The notes below the pieces were generated by a model. It searched no databases and was not told the origin of the DNA. It worked only from the letters and a program-made list of their open reading frames with translations. From Podochytrium sp. JEL0797 (taxonomy: Eukaryota > Chytridiomycota > Chytridiomycetes > Chytridiales > Chytriomycetaceae), in NCBI GenBank assembly GCA_027596195.1, contig JADGJG010000054.1, positions 1-58,982 on the forward strand: a DNA stretch of 58,982 bases, in the 5' to 3' direction. Position 1 is the first letter of the stretch; each line of letters opens with the position of its first letter. A program made the translations under genes and the position numbers. Shown here in pieces: positions 32,596 to 45,825 of the stretch.

Positions 32596-35500
32596 CTACT
32601 TCCGTGGAAGAGTTGCTTTTTTCGCAAGGTTCTTGAACCGGTTGGCAGCCAAAGCAGCATCCACCGCAACAGACATTCTCGATGCCTTCATCTCACCCTT
32701 TGCCCCACTCTGAGCCTCACGTGCCGCAATCTCCGCCTGTGTTTGCAACTGCATTCTCACACCATTCAAACTGTCCATCAACAACTGCAATGAATGCTCC
32801 AACGCATCAATCTTGTCCGTCACGTTGTCTGACTCTTCACGGTTTTTGAGGGCGATGGCGCGGTTGATGGGGAAGAACGTGAGGTCGTTGTTGGCAAGAG
32901 ATTCGCTAATGAACGTCTCGTGTGAAGTGTATTCCGTTTTGTCCTTGAGTTCCAGATGGATCAAAAAGAACAGATAATGCCTGAAACGGGGTGAAAATGA
33001 GAACATGAATCCTCCAACAAGGAGCGGAAAACGGAAACGAGAACGAACCAAATATTGTGCTCCTTCTTAATGTGATGCTCAAACCCACTCGCATGGCGTT
33101 GGAACTCACTCGCGTTGATGGAACACACGTAACACTGCGCTCGCAAGTCATCACTGATATCCTTGCGCTCCTCTCTGAGCTGTCCGAACGTGTCAAAGAT
33201 GATACCAAACACGACATTTAGCAGGAAGACAATCACAACGAGGAAGAAACTGATGTCGAGGAGCACACGCGCGCCGTAGAATTCTTTGGACTCATCCACG
33301 GGAACGGCAAGCAGCTCGCCGATACCACCACCAGAACGCAAACCGTAACTTAACACAGTCAGGAAACAGCTGAACAGCGAGTGGCAGTGCAATCCGGCGC
33401 TTTCATCAAATGCGTGGCGGAAGTAAACGAATGCGAGAACGCTGTAGATGTAAATGATAATGACACCGAGAATAACCTGCAGGAAGCAATGGTCAGTTAG
33501 ATTCTGCTCTCCGTTCAGATCAAAAAAACACCAACCGTCTTCGATAAAGACGACCAATTGAGAGTAACCGACGAAATGACTCCCTGCAGAACCTCATCCC
33601 GATACATGAAGTCGAGCAAGTGAATAGCGTACAGCGACGGGTATTGGAGGCCCAAAATTGCCAGGATCACCATCGCTGCGTGATACAGCGCTTTGGGTTC
33701 AAAGAAGAATCCTCGAATCAGATCGTTCGACGTGAGCTCGACCGCTTGAAGCTCAGAAAGGCTTTTCATTTCCACCCGCTCCCCACCTGGCAGCGAAAAA
33801 CGTTTAGCTGATATCGATTTAGCCGCACAGTTTGGCCCACCTTTCCAAAGACGCGTGTCGTTTTCCTTGCTGATTTTGGCATTTTCGTCAATCAGGTGTT
33901 GGATTCTTCGACGATTGACCAGCAATGGAAGCTGCGTGACCGTGAATTCGAGGAACGAGAGAAGCTGGATTCGGCTCCGTTGTCAGCGACACAGTATTTT
34001 CGAAGTGCAGGAAACGCAACACATACCCATAAAACAATCATCACAAGTCCCAAGAATGTTCTCCCGTGGTCAACCAACGAAGGGCACTTGGAGAAATCGT
34101 CGTGCTCCACATCGCCAGTCGGCGCAATCATGCAGAGCATGTTCCCAATGTTGATGAAGAACGATAGGATATATGCTCCCCACCACCAGTAGCTGTGACC
34201 TTTCGCGAGCTGGTTGAGCCACATGTTCTCTGCAAAAAAAATTGAGTGTCAAAGCAAAGGCACAAAGAAGCCTGCGAATTCGCACCCTCGACCCGCGCTT
34301 GGGTTTTGATCTCGTAAATGATATCTTGTGATTGATTGATAAAGTCTTCAACCTTCTCTTGCGGTGTGTTTCTGATAAAGGATCGAATCAGCAGCGGCCA
34401 CAAAATGCTAAACAAAATCACGAACCTCTTTCGCATCCAAAGAAAGCGCTCCTTCGTGTAATCTTTGATGTAGAAACACACATCTGGAATCGGGAATAAC
34501 ACAGTGTAGAGCCTCTTCTCCGTTGCGTTGTTCAACTCTCGCAGAATCTCGATCCGACCCGTCTTGTTGTTAAACGAATTGAACGCCACGTTTCTTTCGC
34601 ACAGATCCTGATTATCTGTACTCATATATGGCAGAAGTGTGGCGATCAGCATCGAGTAGATGAATCCAGTGTCTTTCGGAGAACAATCGTCGTCGTCGCC
34701 ACCACTCTCCTCCTCCTCTTCGCTCTCTTCCCCTTTCTTCATCATATCCGCAAACGCACTGTGTTGGGAAGATGTCGAGGATCGTCTATCGTGCGAATGA
34801 GACTCCGCTGAAAGCAACCGCGATTTCTCTCCAGATTCTCCAGTCATCGAATCAGTCAGAATCGGGGCTGGACCAACAGGAGACGAAACAACTTCCTGTT
34901 CGGTAACCATGATAAGAGGCTGTTTGACGAGGGAATTATCCGGATTTTTGACAGGCGAAACAACCGAATCGCGAAGTGCGGATAATTTTCTGGGGTCCGA
35001 AGCACGCGCCGCATTCACGCCATCGACCGGGACAGATACGCCTCGTTGCTGCTTCCGAGATCCAAACAATTCGTACATGAAATCCTTGCCAATTTGAACC
35101 CCCGATTCGTAAATGTAGGATCTGCGAAAAACAATCAAAACAAACACTCCGAATTGCGACAGGAAACTCCGTACCCGAGTTCGACAATCGCTTCTTTGCG
35201 CGCCATGTTCTTGATTCGCTCTCTCACTTGTCTGCGCGCCGCCTCCTCATCCTCCGTAACTTCCTTGTGCACGGCATTCCTGCGGTTTGGTCCAATAGGT
35301 CAGCAGCCGGTCAAGTCAAACACGGACACACATGCTTACAGATTTTCCAGCAGTGCGCGCAAGTCAATGGAAGTCGCCATTTGCTTGAACACGGAGCGAG
35401 TTTCTTCATCTGCGTCATCCTCAAGCAGGGACAGAAGCGACAGTGCGGCCTTTCCTTTGAGTTCCAACACCTGGCTCTTGGAACAAAACGAGTAGTTCTG

Positions 35501-38500
35501 GACCCAAATGTAGTTGACCGCATGCACAATCTTGGCTTGATAAATTGCAACCTGGTTTTGAGTGCAGCCCTTTTTGACAAAAAAAGATGTCAACACGGGG
35601 AACAGACGAACGCCGAATTTCAAAAATCACTCTACCTGAGATAAATCAATCAACGTGTCAAACGCTTGAATAAGAACAGGCACCACTTGCCCCGACTCCA
35701 CAGATACAATCGAATGCAAAAAGTCCACCACTTGTTTGATGAGATTGAATGTTTTGACATTGTCGGGCTGCACGCGCATGTATTCCTGGATACGGAAGTT
35801 ATGCCCCTCCACCAACAACTGAAGCAGACGCATCACTGATCGAATCACCGAGTACTCTCCATCTTCAATCCCTCCGGATCCAGCGACAGAGACCGAATCG
35901 TTGTCGTTCAACGCGCGGGTGTTCGAAAGACTCGACACGGCCAAATCTCCACTGTCGATACTCGTCAGAGACTGGGACTTGCGAATGGTCTGGCTCGATT
36001 TCACTGAGCTCGAAGCGCTGTCGCGGGTTTCGTTGGCCAGTTTGGCTTCCTGAATCATGCGGGTTTCGCGAACTTGAATGACAAACTTTTTGATGGTTTC
36101 GTGGACGCAATAAAAGAAGCGTTCTTCCCTGAAAGTCGCTTGGATTAGAACAACACCAAAATCGAAATAAATTCGAAAAATAACTCACCTTGTTCCAAGC
36201 CAATACGTCTCGAGGGAATTTTGAATCCCCTGATTCCCACCGTCTAGCAAGACAATCAGAGTGCGCAACGCGGAAGAAAATACACCGGCCCGCTCCGAGG
36301 TTAGCAGCCGTTCCGCCATCAATGTACAGCCCAACTGATCCAGCACATTCTGAACCTCCACCTTCCGATGCTCGGCCTTGGCCCATTTCTCCGGAAGCTT
36401 TGCTCGGTCAATTTTATCGACCGACGCGATTTCTTCCGTAACAAGCCACTCGAGAATTTTGATGGTTTTGACGTCGTATTTGATATCCTCTGTTGTAGCT
36501 GTTGCAGCCTTGGGCGTTCTCTGCCTGTGGCGCCGCTTCAGGGTTGAGACGGTTTGAAGGGCGATCCCTGAGGCAGATTGCTCCAAATACTCAATGATTG
36601 ATCTCGTAGGAGCATATAAGGCGGCAAATTCGGCAGGAGTCAATTTCTTGTCCGACAGGAAGTTGAATTTTTGGGCTGGGAAACGCGTCATTGTTCATGC
36701 ATGCTGCCACCAAAATGAAAGCGACTTGAAACATACCAAGCATCGTGAACTCTTTCGCGTTCATGTCTTTGATGTCCGGGTGCAGTGAAATCCGTTGCAA
36801 AATATCGTTCAGTGAGCGATTGATCCCGGCGACTGCCAAGCAAATAAAATTCAACTTCAACCGAACCAAGGCTTCATGAAAAAAAAATCACCATTGTGGT
36901 CCTCCAAATACTCCCCCGTGTGGGCGCAAGAAATTCGAGTGCGCCGATGCACAGACTCAACACTCCCAACCCGCCACGAGTCATACTCGGTTCCATTGTT
37001 CGTGTTCCCCTCGAAACCAGCGTCCGCAATCGCACGAATGGCTTGAATGACACAATCCGCTTGTTCTTTTTTAGAATCCACCAACCTCGCCAAATCAGTC
37101 AGACTGTCCAACAAGCTGCTCGAGATTTCAGCAGCGCGGGCGTGGTCGTCCTTCGTGGCAGTGACACAGTAGCGGTAAAAGTTGTCAACGAATTTGAGTG
37201 CCCCGCCAAACAAGAGAGCTTCTCGTTCCGAGTCACGCTGTCTTTTCGAGGCGATAGAATCCCGACACTCTTTGACCAAAGTTATAACGAATTCGAGGAA
37301 CTGCCACGACCGCTTGTCCTTCTGGATCCGCTCCGAGTGCTTTTCGTTTTCGTCCTCCTCGCCAGTTGCCTGATTTTGTCGTGTTTTCAGTTGATACTCG
37401 AAACCAAGACAAAACACAACAAAGCAACCTGCATGTACGTGGTCACCAAGAGAGAAGCCAGCGCGCTCTTGAGACGATCAGGGGCATCACCTGAATTCAT
37501 CAAGGAGAGAATTTCGTTGATGGAGAGAATCGTTTGACACATCTGCCAAACTGTGTCAGCAACAAAAAGAATCAAAAACAACACCCACCAGCTGATTCAA
37601 GTAGTTCCTCTCTTCACAACAATCCGACAACAAGAAAATCACATCCTCAAAGTATTCCAAAGGAACATTCTCATCCCTTCGCCGACTCTCAGCCGCATCC
37701 ACCGGCGAACCCGAAGCCGACCGAGACCCTCTGTTGAGCCGTGAAACAGAATTTCTACTCGGCCGGATATCCAAAAAGTTCATGAGCGCGGGAACCCCAG
37801 ACGCAGAAGCTTTCGAATTCCCGCGATCCGATTCCAAATCCTCCACGTGCCGCCTCTCATCTCGCGCGTCTTCCGCCAAATCGTCCGCGAATCGACCCAA
37901 CAGAACATTCACGTTGATGTACAGCTTACGGTTCTCAAGGAGCTGTTTCATGGCGAGACTTTGGTTCCGCTTGAGAACCTTGCCTTCGGAACGGACAATC
38001 GACTTCAACAAACGAATGTACTCGGGCCGACTCCCATGAGAGAGTTCCAGAATTTGAGCGATATGGCTCTCGTTGAGGCGAAGACACGTCTCTTCGTTCT
38101 GGGAAAGCATTTGTCCCAACGCCTCCACGCAACGGACGGAGACTTCTGGGGTCGCGCCACTGAGACGAGGGTTTGTGCACTCAATCAGCAGGTCAAAGTT
38201 GTCAAACAGCAACGTCACATGGTTCTTGTTGCAATGACAGAATCGGAGAAGGAACTCAAACGCAGCAAGGAGCAAGTCCGACTGAACCGCCTTCAGCGGC
38301 GTGGGAGGAGACAGAGATTCCCGCGAGTGCTCCGCAGACACACTCAAGTCAACCAAGCTGTCCATCGAGCCACCGAAATCAGACCCCTTTCGCAAACCAG
38401 GAGACTGCGGCTTCGCCAAACGACCGCGACTCCCAATCTCCGACTCCTTGCTGGCAGCGATCGCGACAGCATGCGCCAACCGGTTCTTGAGCATCGTGAT

Positions 38501-41500
38501 GACCCAATTGTGGATTCCAAGGTTTCGGATTTCGACCTGAATGATGGAGTCCGACTCAACCGACCCTTCAGGAGCTTTGACCACTTTGTCGAGTGCCGAG
38601 TCACCCGACGTCTTGGACCCCAAAACACACAAGTCGCCCAGGTTGACCAGCAACAATTTGATCTGGAATGCCGTGTGGAAATCCAGTCCACCAAACACAA
38701 CGTCGCCCAACGCGTCGGTGGCAGCTGAGGTTCCCACGCCGTGTTCGGTAAACACCTTGATCTTGTTTTTGATCCATTGGAACGACGTGATGTGTTCCGG
38801 TTCATTCAGAATCACAGAAGTCTTGGCGATTTCAATCAGCTGGGTGGTGGGAATTTCAGAGTTAAATTCGAGGATCCCAACCAATTAGAAATCCTACCTC
38901 TTCAATCGAGCTGAACATGCGATGAAGCAAGCGAATCGCGCACTGCTTGAGCTTCGGGCTCTCGTATCGCAAAAGCTCGAGCAAGATGGGGGAAAGAATG
39001 TCGCGGAGACGAAAGTAGGCGGTTTCGTCCATGATTTGGGAGAGCATCGCGTGCACGTTGGGGAATCCAAGAGCCAGGTCCTTCATTCCTCCAGCGTGCT
39101 CGACTCGTTTTCCTCCGGCACTTTACAAACAAGTCAGCGTGTAAGCCAAATCTCCCAAAAGTCACTTCTAAAAGAGTCACTCACCGGAAATAATCGTGCC
39201 AATAATACAAAAACAGATACGCCCGCATCTCGAGTCGAAGCTGAATCAACTGCTCCATAATCAAGCAAATTTCAATCTTGGCATGAATGATGGGCTGGTT
39301 CTGTTCGTTGAATTCGAATCGTCCTTTGAGTGCCCACGGCGTCTTCTCGCGCTCATCATCCACCAGTCCCACCATATCCGAGTCACTTTTGAATCGCCGT
39401 AAGCAGTTGTCACCCATCATAACCCCGCAAAGAAACCTCAAAAAACTCACCGCAAATCCGACTTCCCATCCAAAACAAGCATCAAAATCCGAAACATCTC
39501 CTTAATCTGCTTCTCCTCCCGGATATACCCAAACTGCACCAAGCATTTCGTCAACCGTAACACGCTCAACACGAATTGGTTTTTGGCCGCGTTTTCGGCA
39601 ATTTGGCGCGACTGAGATTTGAGAAATGTTTCGACCCATTCGGCTGCGTTGGAGAGGAGCGCTGTTTCCTCCGTTCCGTTCTGGATGGACCCCAAAATGA
39701 ACGCGAAAGTGGGACGCGTGGCAATCGCATCGATGGGGAACACATAGGTTGAGCGAGGAGGCGTGATTGGATACTTATCCACAAAAATGACTGAAACAAA
39801 ACACTTGCGTTAAAACTCACATCTCGAAAAAGTAAATAATCATCACCTCGAACCAAATCCCCATACAACCCACGAATCGAATCCGGCAACTCCTCATCAC
39901 ACATACCCACACAACACTCCTTCAACGACACAATCTTCAACGACTCCGTCAACAACGCAATCACTTTCGAATTCTGCCCCAAACAAAGAGCCTTGTACAG
40001 CTTCAACATGGATTCAAAATACTCAGCCACCTGCTTGCGATTTGGAATCATCCCCTTCAACTCCACATTCCTCCCCGCATCGTTCGCCGCCCTTTTTAAA
40101 CTCATGCTCCGTCTCCTCCCAAGCTCTGGCGCGTTTGAATTTCCCAGCCTGAGCGGCTGCAGCAACGGCGCCGCCACAGGTCCTTGCTTCATACACAGCT
40201 CCCTCAACGGCACCCACGCGCGATACATCTTCTCCGTCGCCGGAAACACACAAATTCCATCTCCCTCCACCTTGGTCCGAAACAAATGAACAGGAATCGC
40301 CGATTCATCCACGGAAACCGCCGCCGCCGTCCCCAGAAGCTTTTGCGCAATAGTATATTGATGCATGGGCATGGAGACTCCGTCGCAGTAGCACATGGCA
40401 ATCAGGAAGTGGACGTAGGATGGGTTTCGGTCTCGCGCGAGGAGCGTGATGAAACTCTCGATTTGGTCGGAGGTGATTTTTTGGACAATGATGGGGTTGC
40501 CGTCAATCAGTTGCATGAGGGTATCGGCGGCGCCAATGTTGAGCTGGGACACCAAAAATCAGATTCACGGGATTAATATCGAATCAAAAACTCACATCAA
40601 TATGCTGACTGAAAATCATAAACTTATCCGCCACATGACTCTGATTCGCATGCTCACTCCCCAACAAATACTGCTTCAAAACGCGATACACGAGCCGCAG
40701 CAACCTCACCAACACCTCCTGCGCACCAGTCTTGATCTCACTCAAAATCACCGAGGCTTGATCGTGATTCAAACTCCCATTGCTTTTGAACTTCAAATCT
40801 TGTGAGAGCCGCGGCGAGTTGTTGGTTGAAATATCATCCACCGATGATGTGGCTGACCCGAGCTTCCGCGACCCACCAAACGATCCGCGCGTTTGAGTCC
40901 GACCCCCGCTGCGAGTGGTCGGCATGACGGGGCTCGCATTGCTGCCGTCTCCGTCACTGACCATAAATCGAACTGGTACATTGGGAAGCATGCTGTCGGA
41001 GGACCCTCCGTCGCTCGAATCAGTTCCGTCCGTCGTACAGCTCCGTGTGAAATCTTGCAAGTCGCATTGAAGGTTGACGCGCTCCTGCGCGTTGAATGGG
41101 AACACGAGGAACTTTAAGAGAATATCAATGATCGAAGTTTCGCGCAGGAGACTTTGATGAACTGAAAACCAACCCAAATGCAACAAAAAATTAGCGCCAC
41201 GCAAACGCAAAATCCGTCAAGGAAACTCACGCAACACTGGCGTTCCCTCGCGTTTCAAAACATCCAGCGTTTGCGACTTGGTACAGAAGTAAATCAACGA
41301 GCTCAAAATCATGCGGAACGCGCGGTCCTCCTTCGATTTGATTGGATATTGACCATTCCGCGAATCCACAACGCGACGCGATTGCGTGACGAAATTCATG
41401 ATCCAAGGAACGCACGTGTGAACATGGTTGAAAGTGTCCACCGACTCGGCGTCAACCAAAGAGACGGAAAAATCTAAGCACACGAGGCGTTGAGGTCAAA

Positions 41501-44076
41501 CAGAACCAGAAATCAAAAACAACCGAAATCACTCACAGTCTTCCATGTGACACTCCAACGACGCCACAAAGTAAAACGCATTCCGACTGGTCCCTCCCGC
41601 GGTAACCCCTCGCGTTCCCGCCTCCTCCCTCCTCACAGGATGCAACCAAGCTCCCGTCCCCACATGCCTCAAACGTAAATAACTCCCTCCCTCCACAGCA
41701 CTCCCCACCTCCGAATTCACCTTAACAAACATAAAAACAGTCGCATCCTCCCCACCCTCCTCTCCAACCTCCACCAAATCAACCACCAACTCCCCCCCTT
41801 CTTCCTCCCCCTCCTCCTCCCTCCTCACCCCCAAAAACAAACTACTCGCCGCATGCCTCAACCGAACTCCACACCCCCACTCCACCGCCTCCCCACAAAA
41901 CGCCTCCCCCGCCACCTCCACCTGCCACATACTCAAACAATTGCTTCCATCCTGCGGATTCAACGGATCAAAATGATACTCCAACAACTGCACCTTCTGA
42001 TCCACCTCCCCACCTTCCACCATCGCCATCACTGTAGGAGTGCTCAAATACCCGTTCCGCTCTTTATGATACAACCGCACAAACTTCCCCCCCTGAACCA
42101 CACGGTTCGTGGCCGCCGCTGAAGACGAAACAACACTCCCACTCGGAGTCGCGGATGCAGTTGCCGCGTTCAGATGTGTGGAATGGATGTGTGGGACGAA
42201 TTCGGCGGTTTGGGCGGTTCGGAACAGTTTCATGGTCCACCCGTGTTGGGGCATGGAGGCGCAGGCTTCGCGGATCGAGAGTTTCGAGCGCGGAGATTTG
42301 GAGTCGGAGGTGGGGTTGGCGCCGGTGATGGGGAGCATGGCAGTGTCGTTGTGGAATTTGAATTTGGCTGGTTTGTTGTTGCGGGGGGGTGTTTTGATTT
42401 TTAGAAATGAGAAGTAAAGCGAGAACGCAGGACAGCAGAAAAAAAAAGATCAAAACCGTGATTCAAATGCGCCTCGGTGGCCAGACTCTTGAACACAACC
42501 ACATCCCCAACTCGAACAGGTTCTCCATCAGCGCGGATCCGGAATTTCGGCATGATCCGAAACAAGCATTCACGTTTGAGATTCCGCTCCATCTCAAGCG
42601 GCATGGCCGTGGGTTCATTGTAACAAGTCTCCTTCGAATTGACCGAGAGGTAACTTTTGGTGTGCATGTTGAAAAGCTGGATGATGCTTCCGTAAATGAC
42701 AGTGGTCCCACGAAGTCTCGCGAAATCCATTTCGTTCGAATGCGCCTCGAGAATAGCCGCTTGTTTGAACGCTTCGACTTGGTCCGCGTCTGTTCCGTCT
42801 TTGGGGATACACGGGAGTTCGAGAACGTCTTGATAGAACAGATCGTCATCGACATCGTGTTTGATGGACTGTCTGTAAGCCTGAAAAATCGAACGCGTAA
42901 CGGAGAATTTCAATGTCTCGAACTTGCGCAGGGTGTGGAACTAGAACAAACCTTGTGCTCACGATACGCCATTTGAGGCTCGATGCGAAACACGGATTTC
43001 AGCTGATCTCCAGTCGAAGCCAATCTTGGAGCCCAGTTGTCTAGTTTTTGTGTTTCGTTTGAAAACCCGAACATGTTGACTGAAATCGTAAATCTCTCGC
43101 ATTCACTCCCGCGATTCGATATAACGCGAAGCTTTCAATTCGAATCGAATCCCCCATTCTCGCTTGCTGAGCATTAGAAAAGTCCAGCGTCTCAGAAGAG
43201 TCCGCACTCAAAATTGAGCAATCCCTCGAAACTACCAGACAAACGCCCCGAAGCTCGCCCACAAACTGTGATCAGTTCAATCCGCACTCACCTAATACAT
43301 AGGCTCGCTTCTTGACCTGCCCATCCGCAAACATCATCCCTCCATGATCCGAAACGAGCGTCAATTCGTCTCCCATCTGCAAGAAGCGGTCGGCAGCAGC
43401 GGAATCAATCGGCTTATACCTAAAGAAAGAAGGGAAACGCGTAAATGGTGGGCGTCGAATAAGAGCAAGACGCAATCTCCAAAATTGAAATTAATTACAC
43501 AGTGGGCTGAACCGCGGTGGCAGCCTTTTTCACAGGAGCAGCAGCAGCCGGCGGCGCGAGTGGAGCCGAGAACCCAGAGGGTCTTCGAGGGGTTTCCGCA
43601 GGAATCGGGGGAAGCGGGGGAGTCATGGAAGCAACGGTTTGGGCGGCAATCAGCGAGCTCAAAAAGGAGGTGCGGTGCTCGGCTGGCTTTTCGGCTGGAT
43701 CCACAGGCTTTTGATCCAATAATAATGGAGTTTGATCCACTGGCTTTGTGTCCACCGACGTTGGGTCCAATTCTGGCTGCTGCTCTTTAGGCTTCTCGCC
43801 CTGCTTAGGACCCACTGGTTGGCGTTGCTCCAGCGGCCCTGCAAGAAACGCGGCCAGTGGCGAAGATCGCCTGGCGGGAAGACTGGCCGATGAAATCCCT
43901 TGGTTGGTCTCTTCGTGCGGAATTGCGGTTGCATCTGCGACCGAATCGGAGCTTTCGGTTCGCGAGTTTCGAAGTGGAGAAACGGCGGAGCGTTTTTTGC
44001 CCATCGCGGGAATCGAGTCGAACGCCGTCTTCACGCTCTTCATTTCCTGGGAATCCTTTTTTTCGCCGAACGCCAA
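32596..44076 (-). CDS. IP3-receptor-type intracellular calcium release channel
   Basis: About two dozen exons, roughly 3,200-3,400 residues. Domains in order: a Pro/Ser-rich N-terminal extension of 193 residues (44076-43497); the suppressor/MIR region (FLQMGDELTLVSDHGGMMF, then FARLRGTTVIYGSIIQLF and YLSVN, then GGKFVRLYHKERNGYLS and SMWQVEV, ~43430-41530); RIH armadillo regions (to ~36000); the RIH-associated part (MRLLQLLVEGHNFRIQEY); and a transmembrane domain from ~34660. The pore is YGLRSGGGIGELL, followed by the S6 helix VVFGIIFDTFGQLREE. After it comes the zinc finger CYVC...HHIKKEHN and a C-terminal coiled coil, all as in IP3R and not as in RyR (no SPRY). It should form a tetramer in the ER membrane and release calcium. 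Residues that bind IP3 in animals are mostly missing (see findings). Filter Asp is Glu here. Confidence 0.9.
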
Positions 44077-44476
44077 TCTCCATTTGCCACAAACCTCCCC
44101 GCTTTTAATCTATGCATTAATATTTCTTCCATTATAGCGTAAAATACGATTTACTCTGTTGTTCAACCTCCTGCACAACCATCTACATAACGCGACACGA
44201 CCAGGCCATGCGATAGGTATGGCCTCCCATTCGCGCAAGCAGATTTAGCCAATCTCTGTGCGAGACGAATATTTGGAGCATTCATATTGTCCCGGATTCG
44301 GTTGGTTGTACACGAGATGTGAAGTTGAGATCAAGAAGATCGACGGAAAATCTTGATCAATCGCACTCGTTGACCCTCACCGCACCAAGAACCAACTTGG
44401 CCATAAGAGAGGCAAGGAATATTGTTTTATTTCGCGCATAATGAGGGGTCCGCATGAATGATGATGAGGTCTCCCG
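44077..44476. other. intergenic region between the IP3R-type and CRIPT genes
   Basis: Contains the promoter of the IP3R-type gene and the 3' flank of CRIPT. No gene was found. Confidence 0.45.
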
Positions 44477-44788
44477 TCACTTCGACTGATTGTAGTTTTT
44501 TGTATCAAGAATCTTGACACCGCACATGGCACATATCCCGCCCTTGTACGCACATCCCTGGCAGTAATGCGACCCCGTCTGCGAGACCCTTGCTTTGCAC
44601 GTCTTGCATCGCACTTCATACGGCGCGAATTTGTTTTTGTTTTTTTTCGACAGGAGCGTATTCGTGGCGGTTTTGACGGTGGACGAGGAGCCAGCTGCGG
44701 CAGCGGAGTTTGGGCGGAGACCATCGAGGCGTTTGACGTCAGGGGTCACAAGTTTGGCAAGCTTTTTCTCGCATTTGACGCACACCAT
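44477..44788 (-). CDS. CRIPT: CRIPT (cysteine-rich PDZ-binding protein homologue)
   Basis: A single-exon product of 103 residues with the CRIPT pattern end to end: MVCVKCEKKLAKLVTPDVKR, several CxxC pairs (CKTCKARV, CQGCAYKGGICAMCGVKI), SHYCQGCAYKGGICAMCG and the end LDTKNYNQSK. CRIPT binds zinc and is found in spliceosomal complexes across eukaryotes; the PDZ-binding tail of animals is absent. Length and cysteine spacing are those of the family. Confidence 0.95.
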   Translation of the reverse strand: MVCVKCEKKLAKLVTPDVKRLDGLRPNSAAAAGSSSTVKTATNTLLSKKNKNKFAPYEVRCKTCKARVSQTGSHYCQGCAYKGGICAMCGVKILDTKNYNQSK

Positions 44789-44922
44789 TTGGCAAGATGT
44801 TTTTTTTCACCGTTCGGGTTCCGGAAACTGCGCAAAACCATCAGAGATTGGACATCGGTGGGAGACGCGTATTCCAAGGACATTCCTGTTGAAGGTTTTT
44901 TATTTTTCCAGAGGGAAACAGT

Positions 44923-45395
44923 TCACTCCGATTTCGAAGCACCAGCTGCTGCCGCTGCGACGCGATCATTGTACGCCTTCTTGGCAATCTCAATCTAAAT
45001 CCAAAAGCGCGTTTGAGAAACAATATCCCACATCCAACCACAAAAAAGCTCTGAAATACCTGCGCTCTCGCTTCACCACTTGTCCTCGGAAGATTCTATA
45101 AAAGACAACCCCCACAACAGTCAGTATCCACCCACACATCAGACAAAGCACACCAGTCCGCTCACCTTGACCATATCTTCCTCTGGCACACCCATCGTGA
45201 TGTGAATCGGGTCACTCGTCTGTCTCAACAGCTTTTCCTGCATATCGGGCCGGTTGAAGAGGTACAACGAACCGACTGGGAACATGATGTACAACAGGAA
45301 CTAATTGCAAATCGAAAGGGAAGGGAATGAGTTGGTGAATACGAGATGATGGAATTGCGGTTTCGAGGAAAGGTTGTGGCACGCACCTTTCCCAT
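44923..45395 (-). CDS. PET100-like cytochrome c oxidase assembly factor
   Basis: Exons are 45395-45387 (only 9 nt, Met-Gly-Lys), 45300-45166, 45095-45060 and 44994-44923, coding about 83 residues. The beginning MGKFLLYIMFPVGSLYLFNR is one short membrane segment with FPVG-YxFN, as in Pet100. Pet100 helps assemble complex IV in the mitochondrial inner membrane. The rest is charged and helical (PEEDMVK.., IEIAKKAYNDRVAA). All splice joins keep frame, but the first exon is tiny and must be confirmed. Pet100 is poorly conserved, so other single-pass mitochondrial assembly factors are possible. Confidence 0.55.
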
Positions 45396-45825
45396 TTCAC
45401 GGCTGTTTCGGAGTAGAAGCAAATAGTGATTAGATGAAGATTCGCAGCAGGTGTATATGAGGAAGTGTGGAGGTTCGGGATTCGGATTCGATTCATGGTG
45501 ACGCTTTGCTCTTTTTCGAGATTCGCCAGGACCGCAGTGATGTATAGTCAATCGATGTATTCGCTTCGCTGGTGACATTGAATGATAATTGGACGCTCTC
45601 GGGGCAATATTTCGATCAAACAAGGCTTCGAATAACGGGCATCAGTCATCTCGAGGCGATATCAACTGGAAGTAATGGATCCCATGGCAAGCATCCAATG
45701 CAGGTGCGTATCGATTCGATGTATATGGTCTTGTGGAAGCAGGCAGAGGGGCGGAAAGCTCCTCGAAACTCAACTGAACTCTGACGGGTGCCATTTTCGA
45801 AGAAGTTTTTTTTTGGATGGCAACC

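Noticed and set aside
37847..38728. 293-codon open frame on the plus strand
   Set aside because: It is the antisense of a large IP3R-type exon with clear RIH-region sequence; the amino acids are Arg/Gln/Thr-biased as expected of a shadow frame.
32596..44076. Ryanodine receptor identity for the large channel
   Set aside because: No SPRY or RyR repeat domains, and the length is too short. The zinc finger C-x2-C...H-x4-H and C-terminal coiled coil after S6 follow the IP3R plan.
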